64,000 nt of DNA from Capillimicrobium parvum (GCF_021172045.1 NZ_CP087164.1:124001-188000), one strand, 5' to 3'. Shown: positions 1 through 8,969, counted from the first letter of the stretch. The notes: generated by a model from the sequence alone, not told the origin. Numbers and translations: made by a program.

Positions 1-2
1 CC

Positions 3-959
3 CCGCACGCGTACTTCGTCTGCCCGGACACCGACGTGCCCAGCGGCGGCATCCGCGTCATCTACCGCCACGTCGAGCACCTCAACGCCGCGGGCCTGTC
101 GGCGAGCGTCGTGCACCGGGCGCCCGGATTCCGGCCCACGTGGTTTCCGGCCGGCGGGGTGCCGGTCACCCACACGGAGGCGATCACGCCGACGCCGGCC
201 GATCTGCTCGTCATCCCCGAGATCTACGGCCCCGACCTGGCGCGGATCGGGCCGGGGGTGCCGAAGGCGGTCTTCAACCAGAACGCATACAACACGTTCC
301 TCGGCTACACGCCAGAGGTCGGCGACCGCCGCACGCCCTACACGCACCCGGAGGTGGCGGGGGCCGTGGTCGTCTCCGACGACAACGCCGCCTACCTGCG
401 CCACGGGTTTCCGGAGCTGGCCGTGCATCGCGTCGTCAACGCTGTCGACCCCGACCTGTTCCGTCCTGCGCCCAAGCGCCGCCGGATCGCGTTCATGCCG
501 CGCAAGAACGCCGAGCAGGCGCTGCAGGTCATCAACCTCCTGAAGTTCCGCGGCGCGCTGGACGACGTCGAGGTCGTCGCGCTCGACGGCATGAGCGAGG
601 CCGAGGTCGCCGCCGCGCTGCGCGAGACGCTCGTCTTCCTGAGCTTCGGCCACCCCGAGGGCTTCGGCCTGCCCGCGGCCGAGGCGATGGCCTGCGGCTG
701 CGCGGTCGCCGGCTGCCACGGGTACGGTGGCCGCGAGTTCTTCACCGCCGACCACGCGTTCCCGGTGGAGATCGGCGACGTCGTGGGCCTGGCCCGCACG
801 GTCGAGGACCTCCTCGCGCGCGATCCGGCCGAGCTCGAGGCGACCGGCGCCCGCGCCGCCGCCTTCATCGCCGAGCGCTACTCGCCGGCCCGCGAGCGCC
901 AGAGCGTGGTCGCGGCCTGGCGCGCGCTGGCCGGGGCGCCCGCCGTCGCCGCGGCATAG
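3..959 (+). CDS. GT4/GT1-type glycosyltransferase, 5' end outside window
   Basis: GT-B fold glycosyltransferase expected to add a sugar to a surface glycan in the cytoplasm. The frame is open from base 3 and reads PHAYFVCPDTD before a possible GTG at 36, so the real start lies upstream and at least 318 residues are present. The C-terminal half carries the nucleotide-sugar site: HPEGFGLPAAEAMACG, the E-x7-E signature, followed by a GYGGREFF loop. The N-terminal SGGIRVIYRHVEHL loop is typical of these enzymes. It lies at the edge of a glycan locus with another glycosyltransferase at 1857-3689. Donor and acceptor cannot be read from sequence. Confidence 0.9.
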   Translation, partial: PHAYFVCPDTDVPSGGIRVIYRHVEHLNAAGLSASVVHRAPGFRPTWFPAGGVPVTHTEAITPTPADLLVIPEIYGPDLARIGPGVPKAVFNQNAYNTFLGYTPEVGDRRTPYTHPEVAGAVVVSDDNAAYLRHGFPELAVHRVVNAVDPDLFRPAPKRRRIAFMPRKNAEQALQVINLLKFRGALDDVEVVALDGMSEAEVAAALRETLVFLSFGHPEGFGLPAAEAMACGCAVAGCHGYGGREFFTADHAFPVEIGDVVGLARTVEDLLARDPAELEATGARAAAFIAERYSPARERQSVVAAWRALAGAPAVAAA

Positions 960-1037
960 CGCCGTCTCAAGAACGCCCCGCCGGGTCCGATCACCCGGGT
1001 AGCCCCGTTCCCCATTTCCGCGAGGAGACCGCTGCGC

Positions 1038-1805
1038 GTGCCGCACCTCGACGCCCAGAGCATGGACATCCGCGCCGCCAACCGCTTCGTCGAGGCGGAG
1101 GAGCGGCTCGCCGAGCTGTCGGACCGGTTCCCGGGCTCCGACCGAGAGCGGCTGCACCAGCTCCCCCTCTTCCTGCCCCTCCACGTCCTGCGCCGCATCG
1201 CGTTCCTCGAGGCGCTGTACCGGGAGATCCTCCCGGTCCACGGCGTGATCATGGAGCTCGGCGTCCGCTTCGGCCGCGACCTGGCCATCTTCGACGCCCT
1301 GCGGATGCTCCACGAGCCGCTGAACTACGGCCGCAAGATCATCGGATTCGACACCTTCACCGGCTTCCCGTCGGTGCACGACAAGGACGGCGACCACGGA
1401 CTCGTCCACGTCGGCGGCCTCGAGACCGGCGACGACTACGACGCCTACCTCGAGGAGGTCCTCGCCGCGCGCGAGCAGATGGGCACGTACGAGCACATGC
1501 GCAAGTTCGAGATCGTCCAGGGCGACGCGAGCGTCACCCTGCGCGACTACCTCGAGCGCAACCCGCACACGATCGTGTCGCTCGCCTACTTCGACTTCGA
1601 CATCTACGAGCCGACCAAGGAGTGCCTCGAGCTCCTGCGCGGTCACGTGACGAAGGGCTCGATCCTCGCCTTCGACGAGCTCAACTGCCCCGACTTCCCC
1701 GGCGAGACGCTCGCCGTCAAGGAGGTCTTCGGGCTGGACCGCTACGCGATCCGCCGCGTCCCGGGCGTGAACCCGGGGATGCCGTCGTACCTCGTCGTCG
1801 ACTGA
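1038..1805 (+). CDS. TylF/macrocin-O-methyltransferase-like class I methyltransferase
   Basis: Predicted SAM-dependent O-methyltransferase of 255 residues, probably acting on a sugar in the neighbouring glycan pathway. The core shows GVIMELGVRFGRDLAIF (SAM-binding loop), IIGFDTFTGFP, an IVQGDAS segment and SLAYFDFDIYEPTKECL, the pattern of TylF-like enzymes whose acidic residues bind a metal. The GTG start at 1038 is preceded by GAGGAG at about 1020. It lies 78 bases downstream of the first glycosyltransferase on the same strand and ends 51 bases before a convergent operon. The substrate is unknown. Confidence 0.8.
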   Translation: MPHLDAQSMDIRAANRFVEAEERLAELSDRFPGSDRERLHQLPLFLPLHVLRRIAFLEALYREILPVHGVIMELGVRFGRDLAIFDALRMLHEPLNYGRKIIGFDTFTGFPSVHDKDGDHGLVHVGGLETGDDYDAYLEEVLAAREQMGTYEHMRKFEIVQGDASVTLRDYLERNPHTIVSLAYFDFDIYEPTKECLELLRGHVTKGSILAFDELNCPDFPGETLAVKEVFGLDRYAIRRVPGVNPGMPSYLVVD

Positions 1806-1835
1806 GCCGGGACGCGTACGCGAACACCGGCAGCA

Positions 1836-1848
1836 GGACGCCGCGTCC
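1836..1848. terminator. Weak hairpin between convergent genes
   Basis: GGACG-CCG-CGTCC forms a 5-bp stem with a 3-base loop in the 51-base gap between the convergent ends at 1805 and 1857. There is no T tract, and in such GC-rich DNA a stem this short could be chance. Confidence 0.25.
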
Positions 1849-1856
1849 TCGGCCGC

Positions 1857-3689
1857 TCAGGCGAGCGCGATGCCGCGCGCGGCCAGGCGGTCGCCCGCGA
1901 CGGGGATCGGCACGGTGTCGAAGTCCAGCACCGCGCAGGGGTCGGCGGCAGGGGTGAGCTGCAGCTCGAACTCGCCGCCGTCGCCGAGCGCGGCCTCGAG
2001 CGTCGGGACCGCGGCCTCGATCTCGTTCGGGTCGAGCACGAGGACGCAGCGCTCGGCGAGACCGCTGACGGACGCGTCGCGCAGCCGCGCGACGGCCTCG
2101 ACGAGGGCGGCCGGCTCCGGCGCCGGGGCGGCGACCGCCTGGCCGAAGCGGCGCGGCGGCACGGGGAAGCCCCCGGTCACGTGCACGAACAGCGTCGCCA
2201 GCGCCGGATCGGCGGCGATGAGCCGCACGCGGGCGGTCACCGTCGCGGCCTTCGCCGGGTCGATCAGCTTTCCGCCGGAGGCGTGCAGCGCATGCGTGAC
2301 CTCGCTGTCGCGCTCGGCCGCACGGGGCGGCTCGCCCAGCTCGGCCGGATCGACCGGGCCCAGCGCGGCCGCGTCGCGGTACAGCCCGGCGACCGCCGCC
2401 GACCACCGCTCGGCGTCGTGGCTGAGCCGCGTCGCGTCCCACGCCTCCCGGCCGGCCGCCGCGCGGGCGGTTCGGTCGGCGATCAGCCGCGCGAGGCTCT
2501 CGCGGTAGGCCTGCGGCGTCTGCGGATACGGCCATCCGCCGCACGACATGGACCGCGCGCTGAGCAGCGCGGCCTCGTCGGGGTCCGGCGCGAACCCGAG
2601 CAGGGGCAACCCGGCCGAGGCGGCCTCGAGCGCGAAGGTGCCGCCGCCGCACGGGTAGGACTCGAGCACCACGTCGGCCGCGGCGACCAGCCCGGCGGAC
2701 TCGACCACGCCGAGCGCGGCCACCCGCCCGCCGGTGCGGGCGTGCGCGTGCGCCCACCGGCCCTCCTGCGAGGGTCCGGCGGCGATGAGCCGGGCCTGGG
2801 GGTAGTCGTGGAGCACGGGCTCGACCAGGTCGAGCAGGTGCGGGGCGCCGGCGCTCTCGAACTTGTAGGCCGCGGCCACGGTGAGCAGGAGGACGTCGTC
2901 CTCGGCGAGGCCGAGCGCGGTCCGGGTCTGCGCGCGCACCGCGCCGTCGGCGGACGAGGTGACCGGCAGCGGCAGCACGCGGACCCGGCCATCCGGGATG
3001 CCGCGCCGGGTGACCGCCGTCCGGCGCGCCTGCTCGCGCGGAGCGACGTGCAGGTCGACGGCGGGCCGGCCGATGCCGAACGTGTGGTCGGTGACGTCGC
3101 AGCCGAGCACCGGCGGGCGCTCGCGCAGCCCGCCGAGGGCGATCGCCGGCAGCGGGTCGTGCGGGTCGAGGTAGAGGACGACGGCGTCGTGCGCGAACGC
3201 CATCCCGCGCAGCCGCCGGGCGCGCTCGAGCAGCCCGTTGGTGCCGTCGAGCAGGTCGCCCGCCGGATCGAGGACGCTGAGCTCGCGGCCGCCGCCGGCC
3301 GTCACGGCGTCGAGCACGGGGCGCGGCGTCTCGCCGGTCGGCGACGTGACCACGACCGAGTGGCGGCGCCCGGCGTCGCGGCCCATCCAGCGCAGCGCGA
3401 GGCGCGTGTGGCCGCCCTGCGCGTCGGCGTGGCTGAGCACGTGCAGCACGCGTCGCGGGCCGGCGCCGTCGCCGCTCCATCGCGGCGCCGGTCCGAGCGC
3501 CTCGCCGGCGGCCAGCAGGGCGCGGTCCAGCCGCGCGCTGGCGAACCCGCCCGGGTGGTTCATGGCGAAGACGGCCGCCCCGGTCTGGGCGGCGCAGGCG
3601 GCCTGCTCGGCGTCGCCGCGCGCGAGCAGCGCGTCGGTGAGGTCCTCGTACTCGGCCAGCAGGGCCGCGTGCTCGGCGATCGTGGTCAA
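1857..3689 (-). CDS. Glycosyltransferase, last gene of the deoxysugar operon
   Basis: A 610-residue GT-B glycosyltransferase with an N-terminal extension. RRVLHVLSHADAQGGHTRLALRW (from about residue 79) opens the first Rossmann domain, LLTVAAAYKFESAG the second, and VVLESYPCGGGTFALEAASAGLP is the donor-binding region. About 150 C-terminal residues follow that I do not recognise. It starts at TTG 3689, overlapping the aminotransferase stop as TTGA, so translation is probably coupled. As last gene of the operon it may transfer the amino-deoxysugar made by the upstream enzymes; that is inferred from position. Confidence 0.85.
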   Translation of the reverse strand: MTTIAEHAALLAEYEDLTDALLARGDAEQAACAAQTGAAVFAMNHPGGFASARLDRALLAAGEALGPAPRWSGDGAGPRRVLHVLSHADAQGGHTRLALRWMGRDAGRRHSVVVTSPTGETPRPVLDAVTAGGGRELSVLDPAGDLLDGTNGLLERARRLRGMAFAHDAVVLYLDPHDPLPAIALGGLRERPPVLGCDVTDHTFGIGRPAVDLHVAPREQARRTAVTRRGIPDGRVRVLPLPVTSSADGAVRAQTRTALGLAEDDVLLLTVAAAYKFESAGAPHLLDLVEPVLHDYPQARLIAAGPSQEGRWAHAHARTGGRVAALGVVESAGLVAAADVVLESYPCGGGTFALEAASAGLPLLGFAPDPDEAALLSARSMSCGGWPYPQTPQAYRESLARLIADRTARAAAGREAWDATRLSHDAERWSAAVAGLYRDAAALGPVDPAELGEPPRAAERDSEVTHALHASGGKLIDPAKAATVTARVRLIAADPALATLFVHVTGGFPVPPRRFGQAVAAPAPEPAALVEAVARLRDASVSGLAERCVLVLDPNEIEAAVPTLEAALGDGGEFELQLTPAADPCAVLDFDTVPIPVAGDRLAARGIALA

Positions 3690-4786
3690 ACCGCCGCTCC
3701 CGCGCGCAGCCGCCGGACGGCGCCGATGACGACGTCCGCGTCCTCCTCGTCCAGATGCGGCCCGAGCGGCAGCGTAAGCACCTCGGAGGCGAGGCGGTCC
3801 GCGACCGGCAGGTCGAGATCGAGCTCCGCGTACGCGCCGGAGCGGTGGGGCGCGATCGGGTAGTGGATCTGGGCGTCGACGCCCGCCCCGCGCAGCTCGT
3901 CACGCAGCTCGTCGCGGCGCTCGCAGCGCACGACGAACAGGTGGTGGACGTGGTCGGCGCCTGACGGTGCGGGGAGCGCGATGCCGGGCACGCCGGCCAG
4001 CTGCGCGCGGTAGCGCTCGGCCAGGGCGCGCCGCCGCTCGTTCCATTCGTCGAGCACGGTGAGCTTCACCCGCAGGACGGCCGCCTGCAACGGGTCCAGG
4101 CGGGAGTTGACCCCGGCGGCCTCGAACTCGTACCTGCGCCGCGAGCCGTAGTTGCGCAACAGGCGGACGCGGTCGGCCAGCAGCGGGTCGCTGGTCGTCA
4201 CGGCCCCGCCGTCGCCGAGCGCGCCGAGGTTCTTGGCGGGATAGAAGGAGAAGGCGGCCGCATGGCCCAGCGCGCCGGCGCGCCCGTCCTCGTTGCGCGC
4301 GCCGTGGGCCTGCGCGGCGTCCTCGACGAGCGCGATCCCGTGCTCGTCGCACAGCGCGCGCAGCTCGCGGGTCTCGCACAGCCGCCCGTAGAGGTGCACG
4401 CAGACGACGGCGCGCGTGCGCGGGCCGATCGCGCCCGCCACGGCGTCGGCGGTCACGTTGTGCGTGGCGACGTCGGGCTCGACCGGCACGGGCCGCGCGC
4501 CGACGGCGCTGACGGCCAGCCAGGTGGCGACGAAGGTGTTGGACGGGACGAGGACCTCGTCGCCCCGACCGATCTCCAGCGCGCGCAGGACCAGCGTCAG
4601 GGCATCGAGACCGGAGCCGACCCCGACGGCCTCCGTCGTGCCGCAGAGGCAAGCGAACTCCTCCTCGAACGCCTCGACCTCGGGACCGAGCACGAACCAG
4701 CCGGACTCGAGCACCCGCCGCATCGCGGCGTCGATCGGCTCGCGCAGCTCCCGGTACGCCGCTCCGACGTCGAGCGACGCGATCAT
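3686..4786 (-). CDS. DegT/DnrJ/EryC1-family sugar aminotransferase (FdtB/QdtB type)
   Basis: PLP-dependent enzyme of 366 residues that transfers an amino group from glutamate to a keto-sugar nucleotide. Seen: GVGSGLDALTLVLRAL near the cofactor pocket, VEDAAQAHGA, and AAFSFYPAKNLGALGDGGA, in which FSFYPAKNLG holds the Schiff-base lysine. The C-terminal IHYPIAPHRSGAY is also typical. The ATG at 4786 overlaps the previous stop (ATGA). With the ketoisomerase at 8526-8969, FdtB or QdtB, which make dTDP-3-amino-3,6-dideoxyhexoses, are the closest functional models. Which epimer is made cannot be told. Confidence 0.9.
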   Translation of the reverse strand: MIASLDVGAAYRELREPIDAAMRRVLESGWFVLGPEVEAFEEEFACLCGTTEAVGVGSGLDALTLVLRALEIGRGDEVLVPSNTFVATWLAVSAVGARPVPVEPDVATHNVTADAVAGAIGPRTRAVVCVHLYGRLCETRELRALCDEHGIALVEDAAQAHGARNEDGRAGALGHAAAFSFYPAKNLGALGDGGAVTTSDPLLADRVRLLRNYGSRRRYEFEAAGVNSRLDPLQAAVLRVKLTVLDEWNERRRALAERYRAQLAGVPGIALPAPSGADHVHHLFVVRCERRDELRDELRGAGVDAQIHYPIAPHRSGAYAELDLDLPVADRLASEVLTLPLGPHLDEEDADVVIGAVRRLRAGAAV

Positions 4787-5508
4787 CGCTGCGCGACGAT
4801 CGCGATGTTGGCCAGCATGCTCGGCTCGAGCTCCTCGGAGATCCCGAACAGCGCGCGCAGCAGCGGCTCGTCGAAGCCGAGCATCATCGAGTTGGGCAGC
4901 ACCTTGAGAAACCAGCCGAACTCGTCGACGACGCGCAGGCCGGCGGCGCGCACGTCGTCGCCCAGACGGGCGAGCGAGTACACGCGCCGGTGGCCGACGA
5001 GCCCGTCGCGCGCAGACAGCGAGTCGAGGTGCTCCTGCAGTCCCATGCGCACGGCGAGGCGGCGGTGCAGCGACTCCGCGTTCGGCACCGCGACGACGAG
5101 CCGGCCACCGGGCCGCAGCCACCCGGCGGCGTGGCGCAGCAGGGCGCGCGGACCGTCGACGTGCTCGAGCACGTGCAGGGCCAGGACCGCGTCGAACGGG
5201 CGCTCGGGGACGAACTGCTCGAAGAGGCCCTCGTGGACCGGCAGCGCCGGATGCGCCGCCCGGGCGCGGCGGGCGAGCTCGGGCGAGCCCTCCAGCACCT
5301 CGAGCCCGAGCCCGCGGGCGAGCAGCTCGCGCGTCGTCAGGCCGGTGCCGTAGCCCATCTCGAGCACGCGGTCGCAGCCGCCGGCCGCGGCGGCGACGGC
5401 GTCGAGGCTGAGCGTCTGCTGCAGCTCCTCGATCCCCAGGTCCGCGACGTCGCCGGCGAGGTAGTACTCGCGGGCGTAGTCGTCGAGCGCGGCGGCGGTG
5501 AGGGTCAT
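4783..5508 (-). CDS. Class I SAM-dependent methyltransferase A
   Basis: Predicted methyltransferase of 241 residues. VLEMGYGTGLTTRELLARG is the glycine-rich SAM loop, DAVLALHVLEHVDGPRALL is motif II/III, and WLRPGGRLVVAVPN is typical of Methyltransf_11/23 proteins. The C-terminal part, with a GWFLKVLPNSMM element, resembles the protein at 6880-7590, so the two are probably paralogues. ATGA overlaps couple it to both neighbours. The substrate may be the amino-sugar or a lipid carrier; nothing in the sequence decides. Confidence 0.85.
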   Translation of the reverse strand: MTLTAAALDDYAREYYLAGDVADLGIEELQQTLSLDAVAAAAGGCDRVLEMGYGTGLTTRELLARGLGLEVLEGSPELARRARAAHPALPVHEGLFEQFVPERPFDAVLALHVLEHVDGPRALLRHAAGWLRPGGRLVVAVPNAESLHRRLAVRMGLQEHLDSLSARDGLVGHRRVYSLARLGDDVRAAGLRVVDEFGWFLKVLPNSMMLGFDEPLLRALFGISEELEPSMLANIAIVAQR

Positions 5509-6890
5509 GCGGCGGCTGCTCCCACGAGAAGTCCCTGGACGATCTGTTCGTTGAGCGAGTCGGCGGCCGGACCCAGCGCGCCGCCGACCACAGCCACGTC
5601 GAGCTCGCGGTCGGCGAACGCGGCGCGCGCGGCGGCGAAGGCGCGGCGGTTGGCGGGCGAGGGCGCGGGGAACGTCGGTCGCGCTGCCCCGGTGATCGGC
5701 TCCAGGGCGGCGTCCTTGACGACGAGGCCCGCGTCGCGCAGGCCGCCGGTCGCGGCCGCGACGATCGCCGCCGCGTCGAGGTCGTGGCGCAGCTCGACGC
5801 ACAGGACGCGGCGGCCCGGGGGTGCCGAGCCGCTCGTCGACACGCGCAGCACCGGGTTGACCGGATCGAGGACGTGGACGAGGTGGGGGAGGTCGATCGT
5901 GTCACGCTCGGCGACCTCGAGCCAGGCCAGGACGGTGCGTGCGCGAGCGGGGTGGTAGCCGATGCCCGCCGCCGCGAAGAGCTCCGCGGCGCCGGCGCCG
6001 AGCACGGGGCGCTCGGTCACCACCTCGCGCCCGTTCGCGAAGCCCAGCGCGGTGGCGGCGCCGGCCGGTCGCACGCTCGTCAGCGCGCCGGCGACCTCGA
6101 CGGTCACGCCGTCGCGCGCGCGGATCCTGGTCAGCAGCGCGTCGACGATCGCGCCGCACCCGTCACCGGCCACCGTGTGGAAGGGGCGCGCGCCGCGGAA
6201 CCCGAGGGGCTCTCCGCGCAGCGCCTGCAGCAGTGTCCGCGGGTGGAACAACGGCGCCCAGGCCTTGCGGCGCAGCGAGGCGAGGACGGCGCCGGCGCCG
6301 CCGTCGACGACCTTGTCGCAGAGCGGCGCGATGACGCGGCGGTGGAAGCCCTCGCCGTGGTTGGCCAGCGAGGCCTGCTCGAGGGTGAGCCCGTCGAGCT
6401 GAGCGGCGCGGTCCGCCGCCAGGACGCCCGCATCGCCCGACCCCGCGGCCAGACGGGCCTGCACCTCCGCGGCCATGGTGTCGGCCACCCGCGGGCCGAG
6501 CATGCCGCGCAGCGGGGCGAGGTCGACCGTGAAGAGGATGTCGTCGGCGCGCTCGGCGCCCTCGAGGACCATCGCCGGGCGGCCGGCCTCGACCAGCCGC
6601 CGGCCCACCAGCTCCTGCATCCAGGCGCGGATGCGGCGCACGTACGGGCGGTGGCCGCCGGGCCGGTAGTCCTCGAGCGGGGGCACCAGCGCCGCGTCGC
6701 CTTCGTAGGACAGCTCGAGCAGGCGGACGCCGAGCTCCAGCGTGCGGCCGTCGCGCCGCAGCGCCGCGAACCCGCCGCCGACCCCGCGCCCGGGCAGGAG
6801 CAGGCGCACGCGCTCGCCGCGCTCGCCCAGGGTGTCGGCGGCGACGAGCGCCGCCATCGACCCGCCGGCGACGACCCGCTCAGCCGGCAC
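5505..6890 (-). CDS. FAD-dependent amine-oxidase/PPOX-like protein in glycan operon
   Basis: 461-residue Rossmann-type flavoprotein resembling the protoporphyrinogen oxidase / UDP-galactopyranose mutase / phytoene desaturase superfamily. The first strand reads VVAGGSMAALVAADTLGERG, with the usual GxGxxG degraded to GGSMAA, so dinucleotide binding may be altered. The C-terminal VVGGALGPAADSLNEQIVQG matches the closing FAD contact of this fold. It starts at GTG 6890, overlapping the upstream methyltransferase by 11 bases, and its stop overlaps the next start (ATGA). Its place between two methyltransferases suggests oxidation of a sugar or lipid; the reaction is unknown. Confidence 0.65.
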   Translation of the reverse strand: MPAERVVAGGSMAALVAADTLGERGERVRLLLPGRGVGGGFAALRRDGRTLELGVRLLELSYEGDAALVPPLEDYRPGGHRPYVRRIRAWMQELVGRRLVEAGRPAMVLEGAERADDILFTVDLAPLRGMLGPRVADTMAAEVQARLAAGSGDAGVLAADRAAQLDGLTLEQASLANHGEGFHRRVIAPLCDKVVDGGAGAVLASLRRKAWAPLFHPRTLLQALRGEPLGFRGARPFHTVAGDGCGAIVDALLTRIRARDGVTVEVAGALTSVRPAGAATALGFANGREVVTERPVLGAGAAELFAAAGIGYHPARARTVLAWLEVAERDTIDLPHLVHVLDPVNPVLRVSTSGSAPPGRRVLCVELRHDLDAAAIVAAATGGLRDAGLVVKDAALEPITGAARPTFPAPSPANRRAFAAARAAFADRELDVAVVGGALGPAADSLNEQIVQGLLVGAAAA

Positions 6891-7590
6891 GGAAGGTCAG
6901 GAGGTTCAGGGCTCCGTGCTCGGGCAGGTGCCGGACCGCGCCTTCCAGCCCGTCGAGGACCTCGTCGGGCAGGGCCTCGAGCGCATCGTTGGGCAGCGGT
7001 TTGAGGAACACGCCCTCGCGGGCGATCTCGCGCAGCCCGGCGCTGTGCCCGAGGGCCGCCATGTCGCGGGCGTCCATCAGTCGCTTCGTGCCGAAGCGCT
7101 CGCCGCGCTCGGCGACGTCGTGAAGATCGTGGATCAGGCCCATCTCGAGCGCCACCAGGCGGTGCAGCGAGCGCGGGTTCTGCAACGACACGTGCACGAG
7201 CGTGCCCGGCACGACGTGGGCCTGCGCGACGCGCCGAAGGACGGCCTCGGGATCGGCGACCTCGTGCAGGACGTTGGTCAGGACGACGTGGTGGAAGCGG
7301 CCGAGCCGCTCGAGCGCGGCGAGGTCGTCGAGGTCGCCGGCGACGAACTCGCAGCGCGGCAGCGCCCTGGCTTCGGCACGGGCCAGGTACTCCGGCGAAC
7401 GGTCGACGCCGGTGACGCGCCGCCCGTCGCCCGCCAGCAGCGTCGTCATCAGGCCGGTCGCGCAGCCGAGCTCCAGGACGCTCTCGTGCGGGTGCAGCCA
7501 GCGCCCGACCCGACGGCCCGTCGCGCGGGTGTAGCGGGCGTCGAAGTCGCGGTCCGGGTCGTAGATCGCGGTGTAGTCGATCGCGGTCAT
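6880..7590 (-). CDS. Class I SAM-dependent methyltransferase B
   Basis: 236-residue methyltransferase. SVLELGCATGLMTTLLAGDGRRVTGVDRS is motif I with the acidic residue that binds the ribose of SAM; FVAGDLDDL and FHHVVLTNVLHEVADP are later motifs. A GVFLKPLPNDAL segment near residue 200 matches GWFLKVLPNSMM in methyltransferase A, suggesting an old duplication inside this operon. ATG at 7590 overlaps the upstream stop (ATGA). It probably acts on the same glycan intermediate or an adjacent position; substrate unknown. Confidence 0.85.
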   Translation of the reverse strand: MTAIDYTAIYDPDRDFDARYTRATGRRVGRWLHPHESVLELGCATGLMTTLLAGDGRRVTGVDRSPEYLARAEARALPRCEFVAGDLDDLAALERLGRFHHVVLTNVLHEVADPEAVLRRVAQAHVVPGTLVHVSLQNPRSLHRLVALEMGLIHDLHDVAERGERFGTKRLMDARDMAALGHSAGLREIAREGVFLKPLPNDALEALPDEVLDGLEGAVRHLPEHGALNLLTFRAG

Positions 7591-8513
7591 CGCACCAGGA
7601 CGGGTCGCAGCTCGGCCGTGGCCAGGATCGACTGCTTGAACTGCGCGAGACCGTGGCTGACGCGCAGCGGCGGGCCGCCGGGCTCGGTCGTGCGGCCGAG
7701 GTCGAGGACCCGGACGCCCTCGGCCAGGGCTCGCTCGATCACGCGGAACGCGAGCAGGTTCATCGGCGAGCGCTCGAGCCGGTGGCCCGCGTCGCCCCAG
7801 GCCTGCACGTACCAGCGGTCGGCGGCGACGACCATGACGAGCGCGGCGGCGCACGGCGCGCCCTCGTGCTCGAGGACGAAGCAGCGCACCGCCGCCGGGA
7901 GCGCGTCGCGGACGCGCTCGAAGTACTCCCGGCTCAGGCTGAGCGCACGGCCGCGGTCGCGCCGATTGGCGTGCACGAGGGCGTAGCCGGTCGTGAGGTC
8001 CTGGTGCTCGGCGAACGCGAACGGCGCCCCGAGCGCGTGGCGCAGCGCGCGGCGGGCCGGCGATCTCAGCGCGGCGAGGTAGGCGTCCGCGGTCGGGAAG
8101 CGGCTGAGGTCGACGGCGTGGTTGAGGTCGGCCTCGGCGACCGTGAAGCCGCGGTTGAGCAGCCCGAACTGCACGAGCGCCCCGGTCGGCGACCAGGACG
8201 CGGGCGGGCAGCGGAAGGTGAGGCGCTCGGCCCGGAGGCCGCCGAGCTCGGCGAGCCAGTGGTCGATCGCCGCCTCGACGTGGGCGGGCGTCTCGCGGGG
8301 CCGGGCGAAGTCCGGTCCGGAGCACGGCGACGAGAAGCCGGCGGTGAAGGCGCCCTCGTGCAGCACGCCGGAGAGCACGCCCACCGTGCGGCCGCCCTCG
8401 TCGTAGGGCAGCGCGAGGATCGCGTCGCCGGGGGCGGCGTTGAGCGCGTGGAAGGCGGCGCGGTTGAAGAGCGAGACGAAGGGGAGGTCTGTCCGGGGCG
8501 TGCAGATCGTCAT
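7587..8513 (-). CDS. GNAT/FemAB-like acyltransferase
   Basis: 308-residue protein with a C-terminal acetyltransferase-like region: CFVLEHEGAPCAAALVMVVAADRWYVQAWGDAGHRL followed by NLLAFRVIERALAEGVRVLDLGRTTEPGG, the layout of FemAB/BioF2-like GNATs that transfer acyl or aminoacyl groups during envelope synthesis. It is 12 bases downstream of the ketoisomerase and overlaps the next gene by ATGA. In known Fuc3NAc pathways the amino group is acetylated by a left-handed beta-helix enzyme (FdtC); none is visible here, so this protein may do the N-acylation. That is inference. Confidence 0.7.
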   Translation of the reverse strand: MTICTPRTDLPFVSLFNRAAFHALNAAPGDAILALPYDEGGRTVGVLSGVLHEGAFTAGFSSPCSGPDFARPRETPAHVEAAIDHWLAELGGLRAERLTFRCPPASWSPTGALVQFGLLNRGFTVAEADLNHAVDLSRFPTADAYLAALRSPARRALRHALGAPFAFAEHQDLTTGYALVHANRRDRGRALSLSREYFERVRDALPAAVRCFVLEHEGAPCAAALVMVVAADRWYVQAWGDAGHRLERSPMNLLAFRVIERALAEGVRVLDLGRTTEPGGPPLRVSHGLAQFKQSILATAELRPVLVR

Positions 8514-8525
8514 GGCGTGCGGCGC

Positions 8526-8969
8526 TCAGGCGTCCGGCGCGGACCGGGCGACGGTGCGGAACTCGCCGAGGTCGCGGATGTAGTCGGCCTCCTCGAAGAT
8601 CTCCGACGCCAGCACCATGCAGACCGAGCCGGAGGAGAAGTTGTCGATCTCGCGCCACACCATGCGCGGGACGTAGAGCCCGGCGTAGGAGCGGTTGAGG
8701 TGGAAGCGGTGCTTGATCTCGCCGTCGTCGAGCACGACGTCGAAGCTGCCCGACATGGCGATGATCACCTGCTCGAGGTCGCGGTGCGCGTGGCCCCCGC
8801 GCTCGGCGCCGCCCGGCACGTCGTACAGCCAGTACACGCGGCGGATGTCGAACGGGATGTGGACCTGGCCCTCGACGACGCTGAGATTGCCGCGTGGATC
8901 GTTGACGCGCGGGAAGGCGACCATGTGACAGGCGGCGAGGCCGGAGGGGGGAAGCATGGTGGCGGCCAC
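8526..8969 (-). CDS. FdtA/QdtA/WxcM-like dTDP-4-oxo-6-deoxyglucose 3,4-ketoisomerase
   Basis: 147-residue cupin expected to move the keto group of dTDP-4-keto-6-deoxyglucose from C4 to C3, the step before 3-amination. Seen: NDPRGNLSVVEG near the N-terminus, RVYWLYDVPGG, then GGHAHRDLEQVIIAMSGSFDVVLDDG, whose histidines belong to the catalytic pocket, and LYVPRMVWREIDNFSSGSVCMVLAS. I chose GTG at 8969; ATG at 8957 (residue 5) is equally possible. First gene of the seven-gene operon; no dTDP-glucose synthase or 4,6-dehydratase (RmlA/RmlB) is in the window, so the donor must come from elsewhere. Confidence 0.85.
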   Translation of the reverse strand: MAATMLPPSGLAACHMVAFPRVNDPRGNLSVVEGQVHIPFDIRRVYWLYDVPGGAERGGHAHRDLEQVIIAMSGSFDVVLDDGEIKHRFHLNRSYAGLYVPRMVWREIDNFSSGSVCMVLASEIFEEADYIRDLGEFRTVARSAPDA

